Shown: positions 28,775 to 36,572 of the stretch, piece by piece
Numbering within the stretch: position 1 is the stretch's first letter
Layout: each line of letters opens with the position of its first letter
Source of the DNA: Bacillus sp. AFS073361
GTDB taxonomy: Bacteria; Bacillota; Bacilli; Bacillales; Cytobacillaceae
NCBI RefSeq assembly: GCF_002567005.1
Contig: NZ_NUZU01000011.1
Location: forward strand, 19,541 to 76,609
Direction: 5' to 3'
Length of the DNA: 57,069 nucleotides
Notes under the pieces: generated by a model
What the model was told of the DNA's origin: nothing
The model's input: the letters and a program-made list of their open reading frames with translations, nothing else
Database searches by the model: none
Program-made: the position numbers and the translations under genes

Positions 28775-29266
28775 ATGTCTAGAGATGAAAAGAAAAAAGT
28801 ACTATATGTGATTGGTATGGATCATAAATTAGAACGTTTTATTAAAGAAGAAACCAACAATCAGGAAAATATGATTATCTTGCAAAGAAATCAACTGGTC
28901 ATTTCACACCCCTTCGACGAATTAGTGAGGGACATAATCATTACGGTCTTTCAGGAAAATGTTGAAGAAATCGTTGTTGCCTTCACAGATGATTATCAAA
29001 AGAACACTGAGGATATACTGATCAAAATTAATAAAAACAAAGAATTAAAGGATAAGATTCAAACACTGGATTATCTTTTTAGTAATACCAAGCCGGAATT
29101 TCCTAGGGGTACGGTAAGTGAATGGTTACAGGGAGGAAAAACTTTAATGGATTGTGTCCAAAAAACAGTCCACATCATTCGCCATCATCCGCTGCTTCCG
29201 TCGCATGTAAAGGTCAATGAATTATTTATTAAAAAGGAGAATGAAAAGCTATCTGGAATTGTCTAA
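28775..29266 (+). CDS. YbcF-like degenerate beta-carbonic-anhydrase-fold protein
   Basis: A 163-residue protein whose layout follows beta-carbonic anhydrase. The N-terminal strand and loop (VLYVIGMDHKLERFI) sit where those enzymes have the C-x-D-x-R zinc/dyad motif, and VEEIVVAFTDDYQKN sits where they have the H-x-x-C motif. Here the first Cys is Gly, Arg is Lys, and neither His nor second Cys is present, so no zinc site remains. It resembles YbcF, encoded in the B. subtilis ybc/ndhF cluster. ATG at 28775 has GAGGTG 6 bases upstream. A regulatory or structural role for the DabAB complex is inferred only from position. Confidence 0.65.
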   Translation: MSRDEKKKVLYVIGMDHKLERFIKEETNNQENMIILQRNQLVISHPFDELVRDIIITVFQENVEEIVVAFTDDYQKNTEDILIKINKNKELKDKIQTLDYLFSNTKPEFPRGTVSEWLQGGKTLMDCVQKTVHIIRHHPLLPSHVKVNELFIKKENEKLSGIV

Positions 29267-29435
29267 TAAACTATTTATCTAAATATTAATGAAATCAGAG
29301 TCTTAATTCCTCAAATTAAAAGAAAATGGACATTTTATTTTTTATTTTAATATCTAAAGAGGCATTCAATGATAGATTTTTTATACATATCTTACTTGCC
29401 AAAAAAGTTGATAAATTAAGTGTTCGCTCATTAAG

Positions 29436-29469
29436 CAGTCACCTTAAACGGTGGCTGTATTCCTTTTTT
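29436..29469 (+). terminator. terminator after the dab/mps operon
   Basis: CAGTCACC pairs with GGTGGCTG (one G-U), followed by ATTCCTTTTTT. Confidence 0.75.
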
Positions 29470-29667
29470 CATGTTATTTTTATTTAATATTGCTTACAAA
29501 AGAAAGACTTCCCGAAGGAAGCCCCTATGTACACGTTTATTTCCCTTTTCTACGAGAAGATACAACTATAAATTGTCCAATATTGTAAAAGACTACTTAT
29601 ATTCAGGATATTTACTAACTATTTCTTCATAAGTTCTTTTACCTTTAATAAATTAGGGTTTGTACAT

Positions 29668-30021
29668 ACGCAAGACCTCGAAGGAATTGTTCTAAAACGC
29701 AAAGATTCACGTTACGAAGTCGGCAAGAGATCGCACTCCTGGCTGAAGGTTATCAATTACCAGTACGCTGATATAATCGTTGTTGGCTACCGTAAGCAAC
29801 CGAAGGATTTCGGCTGGCAATTAGCTGACACTGATGGAAAATACATGGGCGTGATGGAACTCGGTGTGCTAACGCGTGAAAAAGCGAAAGTGTATCGCGC
29901 TCCAATCATAAAGGAAACAGATGATTTTGCGTATATAGCTCCGATTGGTTTACGTGTGAAATACCGAAATCTAACTAAGGCTGGCTTATTACGGCTGCCT
30001 AGTTTTGTAGAGTGGGTTTAA
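29668..30021 (+). pseudogene. ATP-dependent DNA ligase, C-terminal fragment
   Basis: An open frame of about 117 residues that runs from within a gene to a TAA stop but has no start codon or ribosome site. It contains nucleotidyl-transferase motif IV (LEGIVLKRKDSRY) and motif V (SHSWLKVINYQ), then part of the OB-fold domain (ADIIVVGYRK ... LRVKYRNLTKAG). These match ATP-dependent ligases of phages and plasmids. The catalytic lysine domain is missing, so this is a truncated remnant, probably of the mobile element that delivered island 1. Codon use (many ACG, GCG, CGT) differs from the neighbouring genes. Confidence 0.8.
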
Positions 30022-30210
30022 CGACCTACTCTTTTTTAAAGATCTGTTATACAATAACCTTGATAATTTACCAAAAGAAAAAGGACTTTTTTGATGACAT
30101 CTTATTTAACAAAGCACTCGTTAGCTGAATAAGAAAACTCGAGAAAATTATTGGTATCAAAGGAGAAAACCTCCTTTATGTCGAAAATTATAGATAAAGG
30201 GGATGACCCA

Positions 30211-30423
30211 ATGAATAAAGTTGGTTTATTAAAAAATCTACACAAAGCAAGTCGAGGTAATTTCTTTTCAACAGAGATTCCTAAGGCTACAAAAGAAGAT
30301 GAAAAAAAGATTGAAGAATGGGTTGGAGAATTAGAAAGTGAAGGAAAAATCAAGTTAAGAGAGTGTATACAGCGAGAATACTCGGTTTATTTACATGGAA
30401 TAATTAAGTACGCATCCGAATAA
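30211..30423 (+). CDS. hypothetical protein, 70 residues
   Basis: A small, charged, mostly helical protein (KATKEDEKKIEEWVGELESEGKIKLREC is typical). ATG at 30211 has AAAGGGGATG upstream; the frame is open back to 30151 with other possible starts. I do not recognise it. It lies in island 1 between phage-like debris. Confidence 0.5.
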   Translation: MNKVGLLKNLHKASRGNFFSTEIPKATKEDEKKIEEWVGELESEGKIKLRECIQREYSVYLHGIIKYASE

Positions 30424-30525
30424 TCGGGTGTTTTTTATTGGGGTGAAACGAAATAGGATATTTCAAACCAAGAAAACCGAGAGTAACTATTTCAGCTAAA
30501 AAAGCCACGGCAGGTACGCCAAGGC

Positions 30526-30810
30526 TTAATAAAATGGGCGGTTATGATACGATTCATTTTTCCGTTCTTTCGCGTCGTAAGTGTAGTCGGTGAATTTCTT
30601 TTCGACGAAGCTCGAGGCAGCGACCGACATTAGACCGGTTGGCATTGTGACTGCGAGGACTAGGGAAGCGTATAGCCAGCGATAAGGGTGCGGTGATTGA
30701 TAGTCAATTGCGTTTATGTCGATTACCTTTAACGAAGTAATAAGGTAAATGGCGATGATGATTCCGGTAATAATGGCGAAATAGCCCGCCCATTTTAATG
30801 CGTTTGACAT
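30526..30810 (-). CDS. hypothetical membrane protein, 94 residues
   Basis: Two predicted transmembrane helices (YFAIITGIIIAIYLI near residue 9 and WLYASLVLAVTMPTGLMSVAA near 50) and a charged C-terminal tail. ATG at 30810 has GGAGGGG upstream. The base composition (many CG-containing codons) resembles the ligase fragment and differs from the backbone. Probably cargo or debris of a phage or integrative element; family not recognised. Confidence 0.5.
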   Translation of the reverse strand: MSNALKWAGYFAIITGIIIAIYLITSLKVIDINAIDYQSPHPYRWLYASLVLAVTMPTGLMSVAASSFVEKKFTDYTYDAKERKNESYHNRPFY

Positions 30811-31081
30811 GCGAATCCCCTCCAACACTCTTTTGGTTAATTTTACGATTTTTTACTTTTTGTGTAAATGCAAACTAGCGAATTCAAAATTTTTATATTT
30901 GCGGACATCGTTGGCGTACGGTTTTCGAATCTTGACATTTTCGCTACCTTTCAACTATTATAAGACCGTAAAGGACGAACGAAAACTGTAACGGTGATTG
31001 ACCGAAAACTGTGTAAAGCGTTGATTTAACGTTGAGGTTAACGCTGATTGAACGGAATGATTAAGCGGATTGTATTACGTG
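30811..31081. other. intergenic region before att copy 2
   Basis: No supported gene. The sequence is rich in short CGNTT/AACG words (for example repeated AACGGTGATTGA / AACGCTGATTGA-like phrases around 30990-31060), which may be phage-type repeats. Confidence 0.4.
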
Positions 31082-31148
31082 GTCTTCAAAACTGCTTGAG
31101 ACCTGCGTGCCAGGTCTGGTGGGTTCGATTCCCACGCAGTCCCGCCAA
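31082..31148 (+). repeat. attachment site copy 2 (tRNA-Sec 3' fragment)
   Basis: Identical over 67 bp to 22577-22643, from the anticodon stem through CCA plus one base, but without the tRNA 5' part. It is the boundary between islands 1 and 2. TATCAAGGGTTT follows (31162-31173), as after copy 1. Confidence 0.92.
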
Positions 31149-31297
31149 CTAAACCCAGATATATCAAGGGTTTCGACTGTTTTTCATCTTTGTTTTACCG
31201 ACTGTTTGAAAAATGAGTTAAAGTTAAAAAGTCACCAGTATTTTTTCTAAAAATTACATAGTACAAGTGCGACTGATTTTGTGTGTACCAGTGTGTC

Positions 31298-31331
31298 AAA
31301 TCCACCAAATTCTTGTAAGAAGGGTGGATTT
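31298..31331 (+). promoter_or_regulatory. hairpin hiding the integrase-2 ribosome site
   Basis: AAATCCACC and GGTGGATTT form a perfect 9-bp stem; the right arm holds the AGGGTGG ribosome site of the integrase starting at 31336 and is followed by T residues, so it could act as a terminator or block translation. Confidence 0.55.
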
Positions 31332-31335
31332 TTTT

Positions 31336-31556
31336 ATGCAACCCGTAAGGAAAACTCAGCGAAAAGGTTCAAGAAGTAATCAGAATATTAAACGGTTCAA
31401 ACAAACTGAGCAAAAGATGACTCTGTTTGAAATGTTTGAGCGATTTATGGCCTTCAAACAAACTGAGGGTTTGGCAAAACCTACAATTCAAGGATAATTT
31501 AAAGGTCACAGCAAAATAATTATAGGAACCAACTTGGTTATGAAACTGGGAATGTA
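31336..31556 (+). pseudogene. tyrosine recombinase N-terminal remnant, island 2
   Basis: A fragment related to the island-1 integrase: a basic N-terminus, then LFEMFERFMAFKQTEGLAKPTI, which aligns with FNKFMTAKKTEGLAPRT of integrase 1. A TAA stop interrupts after about 53 codons; the same frame then reads FKGHSKIIIGTNLVMKLG to a second stop. The whole catalytic domain is absent. It lies 190 bp from att copy 2, the same geometry as integrase 1 and att copy 1. Confidence 0.75.
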
Positions 31557-31581
31557 ATGCTTTTTGATGAGGTGAGTTTAG

Positions 31582-32285
31582 TTGAGTAATGTAGAGCAGA
31601 GTATAAAGTTCGGTTTAGAAAGAATTGTTTTTATTGGGAGAACATTCGAAGAGTATTTTGATATGTTTTCTCTTTCAGAGGAAGAACTAAAAGGAAAGAA
31701 AATACTTGATTGTCCAGCAGGAGCTTGTTCATATACTGCTGTTGGTAACAAATCAGATTTAGATGTAACAGCGTGCGATATTGCTTATTATCACTCAGGT
31801 GAAGACCTAAAAAATAAAGGTCTTCAGGATATTGAACACGCGATGGAGCATATGGAAAAAGCCCATAACAATTATAAATGGGATTATTTCAAGGATATAG
31901 AAGGACTTAGAAATAATCGTTTAAGTGCCTTACAAGATTGTACCAACCATATGATAGAATCCAGAGAAAGATACATTCCCGTTCCTCTACCTATTTTACC
32001 GTTTAAGGATGAACAATTTGATATTCTTCTATCTGCACATTTTCTATTTATGTATGCGGATCGTTTAGATTATCAATTCACATCGAACCGTTAACTGAGT
32101 TCTTAAGGATAACGAAAGAGGAAGTTCGAATTTTTCCTTTAGTTGATTTACAGGGAAACAGATACGAGAAATTAGATGAAATAATAGGTTATTTGACTGA
32201 CAATGGCTGTATGGTTGAAGAAGTCAAAGTACCATATGAATTTCAGAAAAATGCTAACTCGATGTTAAAAATAAAAAAAGCTTAG
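31582..32285 (+). pseudogene. SAM-dependent methyltransferase, frameshifted
   Basis: The first 170 codons show a class I methyltransferase: motif I region KILDCPAGACSYTAVG, an acidic strand end DVTACDIAYYH, and LPFKDEQFDILLSAHFLFMY. After LDYQF the frame ends, but the +1 frame continues with HIEPLTEFLRITKEEVRIFPLVDLQGN and ends KIKKA at 32285. Restoring one base near 32082 rejoins them. A TTG start with GAGGTG upstream begins the gene. It is first cargo gene after integrase 2. Substrate unknown; inactive unless the slip is a sequencing error. Confidence 0.75.
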
Positions 32286-32294
32286 AAAAGAAAG

Positions 32295-32322
32295 GGGTAA
32301 CGTGTAAGCGTTGCCCATTTTT
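32295..32322 (+). terminator. terminator after the methyltransferase pseudogene
   Basis: GGGTAACG pairs with CGTTGCCC, followed by ATTTTT. Confidence 0.75.
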
Positions 32323-32359
32323 AAAAACACATCTTACTAAAAATATGGGAGTTAAAGTC

Positions 32360-32379
32360 AAGATCGCTGCGGCGATCTT
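32360..32379. repeat. AGATCGC palindrome also present beside the IS110 element
   Basis: AAGATCGC-TGCG-GCGATCTT forms a perfect 8-bp hairpin followed by T residues. The same palindrome, in opposite orientation, lies at 54809-54827 upstream of the IS110 transposase. It is terminator-like here. Confidence 0.55.
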
Positions 32380-32541
32380 TTACTTATTTGGGGCAGTATT
32401 ACTTGTATAACCACAAGACCTTGGGAAATAGGAAATACAATCTTTTATGGAATGACTGTTTTACAGAAGAGCGTATTATGCATTAAAGCATTTCATTCAT
32501 CAAGTGTATGTATTTGAACCCCAAGAAACCTAAGTTTATTC

Positions 32542-32577
32542 AAAGCCTTCAAATTACATAGTTTGGAGGCTTTTTCT
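32542..32577 (+). terminator. terminator hairpin in the island-2 leader
   Basis: AAAGCCTTCAAA pairs with TTTGGAGGCTTT (with a G-U pair) and is followed by TTTTT. Confidence 0.8.
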
Positions 32578-32631
32578 TATGTAAAATTTTATGTTTTTTA
32601 CAATTCCTACTAGAAACGAATAAAAAAAGGA

Positions 32632-32797
32632 GTTTTTTATCTCTATTAAATTTAATAAAAAACACTAAATCCTTTTTATGGGAAAACGAGGTAGAGATGT
32701 TCGTAATATAAGACACCTTCTCTATGATGGAAACGGTTTCCTGAATGGGGTTTTAGAATCATAATTAACTTATAAATACATAGTAAGGGGGAACCGA
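32632..32797 (+). promoter_or_regulatory. regulatory module A (three-copy island-2 element)
   Basis: This segment aligns over about 165 bp with 49794-49962 and in part with the GH66 leader. Shared blocks are TTTTTATCTCTATT...AATAAAAAACACT, then TAATATAAGACACC 51 bp downstream, and GGAAACGGTTTCC (32729-32741) 19 bp after that. The last block is near-palindromic and resembles a CcpA (cre) or LacI-type operator with two mismatches to the cre consensus. The upstream blocks are candidate sites for the AraC-type response regulator encoded at 39155. This is inference from conservation. Confidence 0.6.
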
Positions 32798-32976
32798 ATG
32801 ATAAAGTTAAATCCATTACATTTGTACTAGTGTTATTTTTATGAAGCTTTGTAAGCGGTACATTATTGGACTAAGTTGAATACCGCAAATTTTTTCTATT
32901 AGATTTAAGGGAAGATTCTCTAAAAAGCTAGCAGTTTAGTTAACTGATTTGAAACAATGAGTTGGAGGAAACAATC

Positions 32977-34629
32977 ATGAAAAAAGTTTTTTCAATTGCT
33001 GCAGTAACCATGATGTCATTTGGAATTTTGGCAGGATGCTCGGTTGGCTCAAGTTCTTCTAGAGATACAGATACAAAACCAATAGCCACCAAAGAAGAAT
33101 TAAAACCATTCGGGAAATATAAAGAAACAGTCAATTATACGGTAGGGAAGTCCACACCTGGTATTGCAAAATTACCTTCAGGACAAACATACGAAGACAA
33201 TGCTTATACAAAATACTTAAAGGAAACGCTTAATATTCAAAGTAAAAATAAGTTTGAGGCACAAGATGGAGATGCCTACAAACAGAAAGTTTCCATGGCT
33301 GTTGCATCAGGTGATATACCTGACATTATGGCTGTTGATGCTGCAACATTACGTCAGTTGGTCGATAATGAATTAATTGCCGATCTAACAGATGTGTATG
33401 AATCAAGTACTTCTGACTTAGTAAAAGATATGTATGATTCATACGATGGTCGTGCATTGGAAGCTGCTACATTCGATGGTAAACTAATGGCCCTGCCATC
33501 AACACAAAATGCAAACATCCCAACTATGCTTTGGCTCCGCCAAGATTGGTTGGATAAGCTTGGCTTAAAAGGACCAAAGACGTTGGATGACGTAGAGAAA
33601 ATCTTAACTGAATTTACCCAAAAAGATCCAGGTGGTAATGGGAAAGGAATTACAGTAGGTTTAGCGCTATCCCCAAGTATTGGTGGAATGTACGGATCAC
33701 TGTTCCAAGCGGACAATATCCTTCAAACTTATGATTCATTCCCGCGTCAATGGATTGAACAAGATGGCAAGGTAGTTTATGGATCAATTACAGAAGAAAC
33801 AAAACAAGGGTTAGGCAAACTGGCTGATTGGTACAAAAAAGGTCTAATCGATCCTCAAATAGCAGTACGTAAAAGTATTGAAGATTTGATCATTGGAGGT
33901 CAGACAGGTGCGTACTTTGGACCATGGTGGACCCCAGATTATCCTTTGAATTCTGCCAAACAGAAAAATCCAAATGCTGAATGGGCACCATTTATCATTT
34001 CAAAAGATGGTAGTGGCACCATCACAGCTTATACACAAAACCCGGCATCTGAATTCTATGTTGTAAGAAAAGGTTTTAAACATCCAGAAGTACTTCCTAA
34101 ATTAGTTAGTGCATTAGATGATAAGCTGCGTCAAGAAGACCGTAATTACCAGCCTGTAGTAGATTTCATTAAATTTGGCGGAGACCGTGGGGCACCAGTA
34201 AATATCATGGTTAACTTTAATGATGCAACAGCACAAATGTATGAAAATATTAATGCTGCCATTGAAGGTAAAAAAGATCCTAAAACATTATCACTAGATG
34301 ATCTATCATCCTATCAAAAGATCACAGATTATTTAAAAGACCCAGCGAAGGCAGACGCTAATCAATGGAGTGCTTATAATTCCAGAGTGGTAGCGGGTAA
34401 GTTAATGGCTGAAACAAAAATAAATGAGGTAAATCCAGTTTTCTTTGGCCAGACCAAAAGCATGAAGTTAAAATGGGCTAATTTAACAAAGTTAGAAGAT
34501 GAGGCGTTCTTAAAGATTGTAACAGGTGAGAAAGACTTAGATTACTTTGATAAGTTTGTTGAAAACTGGAAGAAAACAGGCGGTACTGAAATTACGAAAG
34601 AAGTTTCGGAAGCCATTAAAGAAAAGTAA
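32977..34629 (+). CDS. sugar ABC transporter substrate-binding lipoprotein (LplA-like)
   Basis: A 550-residue extracellular lipoprotein with signal peptide and lipobox (FGILAGCSV, Cys at about residue 18). The mature part is a periplasmic-binding-protein fold of the large LplA/YtcQ type found with YesM/YesN systems, with PSTQNANIPTMLWLRQDWLDKLG as a typical segment. ATG at 32977 has TTGGAGGAAA upstream. It is followed by a strong hairpin and then two permeases. The GH66 and GH13 genes nearby suggest isomaltooligosaccharides or cycloisomaltooligosaccharides as ligands. Confidence 0.88.
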   Translation: MKKVFSIAAVTMMSFGILAGCSVGSSSSRDTDTKPIATKEELKPFGKYKETVNYTVGKSTPGIAKLPSGQTYEDNAYTKYLKETLNIQSKNKFEAQDGDAYKQKVSMAVASGDIPDIMAVDAATLRQLVDNELIADLTDVYESSTSDLVKDMYDSYDGRALEAATFDGKLMALPSTQNANIPTMLWLRQDWLDKLGLKGPKTLDDVEKILTEFTQKDPGGNGKGITVGLALSPSIGGMYGSLFQADNILQTYDSFPRQWIEQDGKVVYGSITEETKQGLGKLADWYKKGLIDPQIAVRKSIEDLIIGGQTGAYFGPWWTPDYPLNSAKQKNPNAEWAPFIISKDGSGTITAYTQNPASEFYVVRKGFKHPEVLPKLVSALDDKLRQEDRNYQPVVDFIKFGGDRGAPVNIMVNFNDATAQMYENINAAIEGKKDPKTLSLDDLSSYQKITDYLKDPAKADANQWSAYNSRVVAGKLMAETKINEVNPVFFGQTKSMKLKWANLTKLEDEAFLKIVTGEKDLDYFDKFVENWKKTGGTEITKEVSEAIKEK

Positions 34630-34634
34630 TCTAC

Positions 34635-34666
34635 AAATGGGTACAAATCTTGATTTGTACCCATTT
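34635..34666 (+). promoter_or_regulatory. intercistronic hairpin between binding protein and permeases
   Basis: AAATGGGTACAAAT and ATTTGTACCCATTT make a perfect 14-bp stem with a four-base loop. The following sequence is AAAATC, not a T-run. Such a stem can stabilise the upstream mRNA or partly stop polymerase, giving more binding protein than permease. Confidence 0.7.
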
Positions 34667-34694
34667 AAAATCATTATTCTAAGAAGAGGGTGCG

Positions 34695-35591
34695 ATGGAC
34701 ATGAAAAAACGTGGTGGGCAGCTGGAGTATCATCTAATGTTGGCACCAGGCATGATTTTTTTGATTATTTTTAGTTTTATACCAATGTTTGGAATCATTA
34801 TGGCATTTGAAGATTATGTTCCTGCTAAAGGTGTTTTTGGATCCGAATGGGTCGGTTTTGAAAACTTTAAATATATGCTTGAAATTCCAGATAGTATGAA
34901 GATACTAAGGAATACTCTTGTGATAGCAGTTGGTAAGATTATTCTAGGAACGCTGGTACCCATTATATTTGCCTTACTATTAAACGAAATTAGATTGAAA
35001 TGGGCAAAGAAATCGATTCAAACGATTGTTTATTTACCAAACTTTTTATCGTGGGCCGTTTTAGCAGCCGTTTTTATAAACATTTTTGACTATCATGGAC
35101 CAGTAAATAATTTCTTACAGGCGTTTGGACATAAGCCAATTTTATTCTTAGGGAGCAACGAGTGGTTTAGAAGTATCATTGTTTCAACCGATGTATGGAA
35201 AGGTTTTGGCTATGGTGCCATTGTTTATTTGGCCGCGTTAACGGGGATTGACCCAGGGCTATATGAGGCATCTTCAATGGATGGTGCGAATCGTTTTAAG
35301 CAATTATTGCATGTCACCTTACCAGGTATTTTACCAACCATTATGTTGATTACCGCACTCAATTTGGGGAATATCTTAAACGCTGGTTTTGACCAGATTT
35401 TTGCCTTGTATAATCCGATTGTCTATGAAACTGGGGATGTCATTGATACTTATGTTTACCGAATTGGTCTCATAGGTCAACAATATAGTTTTGCAACAGC
35501 CATTGGCTTATTAAAATCAGTGGTAAGCTGCGTCCTCATTTTATCAGCCAACGAATTATCTAAAAAACTTGCAAACATGAGGATTTTTTAA
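34695..35591 (+). CDS. sugar ABC transporter permease, LplB-like
   Basis: A 298-residue membrane protein with six predicted helices and the ABC permease EAA motif (YEASSMDGANRFKQLLHVTLPGI, about residue 194), the contact site for the ATPase. The N-terminal MLAPGMIFLIIFSFIPMFGI segment is typical of the LplB branch. ATG at 34695 has AGAGGGTG upstream. No ATPase gene is present in the locus, so a shared MsmX-type subunit is presumed. Confidence 0.9.
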   Translation: MDMKKRGGQLEYHLMLAPGMIFLIIFSFIPMFGIIMAFEDYVPAKGVFGSEWVGFENFKYMLEIPDSMKILRNTLVIAVGKIILGTLVPIIFALLLNEIRLKWAKKSIQTIVYLPNFLSWAVLAAVFINIFDYHGPVNNFLQAFGHKPILFLGSNEWFRSIIVSTDVWKGFGYGAIVYLAALTGIDPGLYEASSMDGANRFKQLLHVTLPGILPTIMLITALNLGNILNAGFDQIFALYNPIVYETGDVIDTYVYRIGLIGQQYSFATAIGLLKSVVSCVLILSANELSKKLANMRIF

Positions 35592-35608
35592 AAGGAGGGT
35601 CAGATCCA

Positions 35609-36550
35609 ATGAAACCAAAAACAGTCTCCAGTCAGATGGCTATTACATGGGGGAGAGGGTTGAAAATATCTAAACGCTCTAAACCACTTGGAAGCAGGAT
35701 TGCTGATATATGTATCTGGGTTACTCTTTTATTAGTGACAGCCCTATGTGTATTACCTTTACTTAACATGGTATCTATCTCTTTTAGCGACCGAGTTGCG
35801 GCCCAAGCAAATGAAGTGGGGTTACTGCCTGTCAATTTTAATGTCGGTGCTTATAAAGTGCTCTTAGGTGATACACAGTTTTGGAGATCGTTTATGATAT
35901 CGGTAGAAAGAGTGGTCCTAGGGACGGCCCTTAATATGTTGTTAACAATTTTGATGGCTTATCCATTGTCAAAAAGTAAGCAGCAATTTAGATCACGTAA
36001 TATTTATATGAATTTATTAATTTTTGCAATGCTTTTTTCCGGTGGGATGATCCCAACGTTCTTAGTTGTAAAGAGCTTAGGATTGCTTGATACCATTTGG
36101 TCGCTTGTATTGCCAGGTGCAGTACCAATCTTTAACATTATCCTACTTATGAACTTTTTTAAGAGTATTCCAAGTTCATTGGAAGAAGCGGCAATTATGG
36201 ATGGGGCGACAAAATTAAAAGTCTTATTCAAAGTTTATTTACCTATTTCACTGCCAGCGTTGGCCACTATTTCACTTTTTGCAATTGTAGGTCATTGGAA
36301 TGACTACTTTAGTGGTTTGCTTTATATTAACAAAGCGGCTAATTATCCATTGCAAACATATATTCAACAACTAAACATCGACGTAACAAAAATTACAGAT
36401 GTGTCTCAATTAAAAGCTGTAGCTGAAATTTCAAATCAAACATTAAATGCCGCGAAGATTGTGGTTTCTACAATTCCTGTACTATTAATCTATCCGTTTT
36501 TACAGAAATATTTTACAAGCGGATTAGTAATCGGTTCTGTTAAGGAATAG
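35609..36550 (+). CDS. sugar ABC transporter permease, LplC-like
   Basis: A 313-residue permease with six predicted helices and the EAA motif EEAAIMDGATKLKVLFKVYLP (about residue 191). It pairs with the upstream LplB-like permease, 17 bp away, to form the importer channel. The N-terminal cytoplasmic extension of about 25 residues is basic. ATG at 35609 has AAAGGAGGG upstream. Confidence 0.9.
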   Translation: MKPKTVSSQMAITWGRGLKISKRSKPLGSRIADICIWVTLLLVTALCVLPLLNMVSISFSDRVAAQANEVGLLPVNFNVGAYKVLLGDTQFWRSFMISVERVVLGTALNMLLTILMAYPLSKSKQQFRSRNIYMNLLIFAMLFSGGMIPTFLVVKSLGLLDTIWSLVLPGAVPIFNIILLMNFFKSIPSSLEEAAIMDGATKLKVLFKVYLPISLPALATISLFAIVGHWNDYFSGLLYINKAANYPLQTYIQQLNIDVTKITDVSQLKAVAEISNQTLNAAKIVVSTIPVLLIYPFLQKYFTSGLVIGSVKE

Positions 36551-36572
36551 CCTTTTTTAAGGGGACATGCAA

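Larger units (their letters stand above)
32380..32976. other. long leader region before the first sugar-binding lipoprotein gene
   Basis: No gene of more than about ten codons is supported. It holds a terminator hairpin at 32542-32577 and the regulatory module at 32632-32797. A ten-codon frame starting at ATG 32798 (after AAGGGGG) ends at 32830 and may be a remnant or a leader peptide. Confidence 0.5.

Noticed and set aside
30450..30600. Short plus-strand frame (VTISAKKATAGTPRLNKMGG)
   Set aside because: It could be the tail of a phage protein, but it has no start, overlaps the minus-strand membrane gene, and matches nothing I recognise with confidence.
31082..31148. A second functional tRNA-Sec gene
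   Set aside because: The acceptor 5' strand and D arm are missing, so no cloverleaf can form; it is an attachment-site copy.
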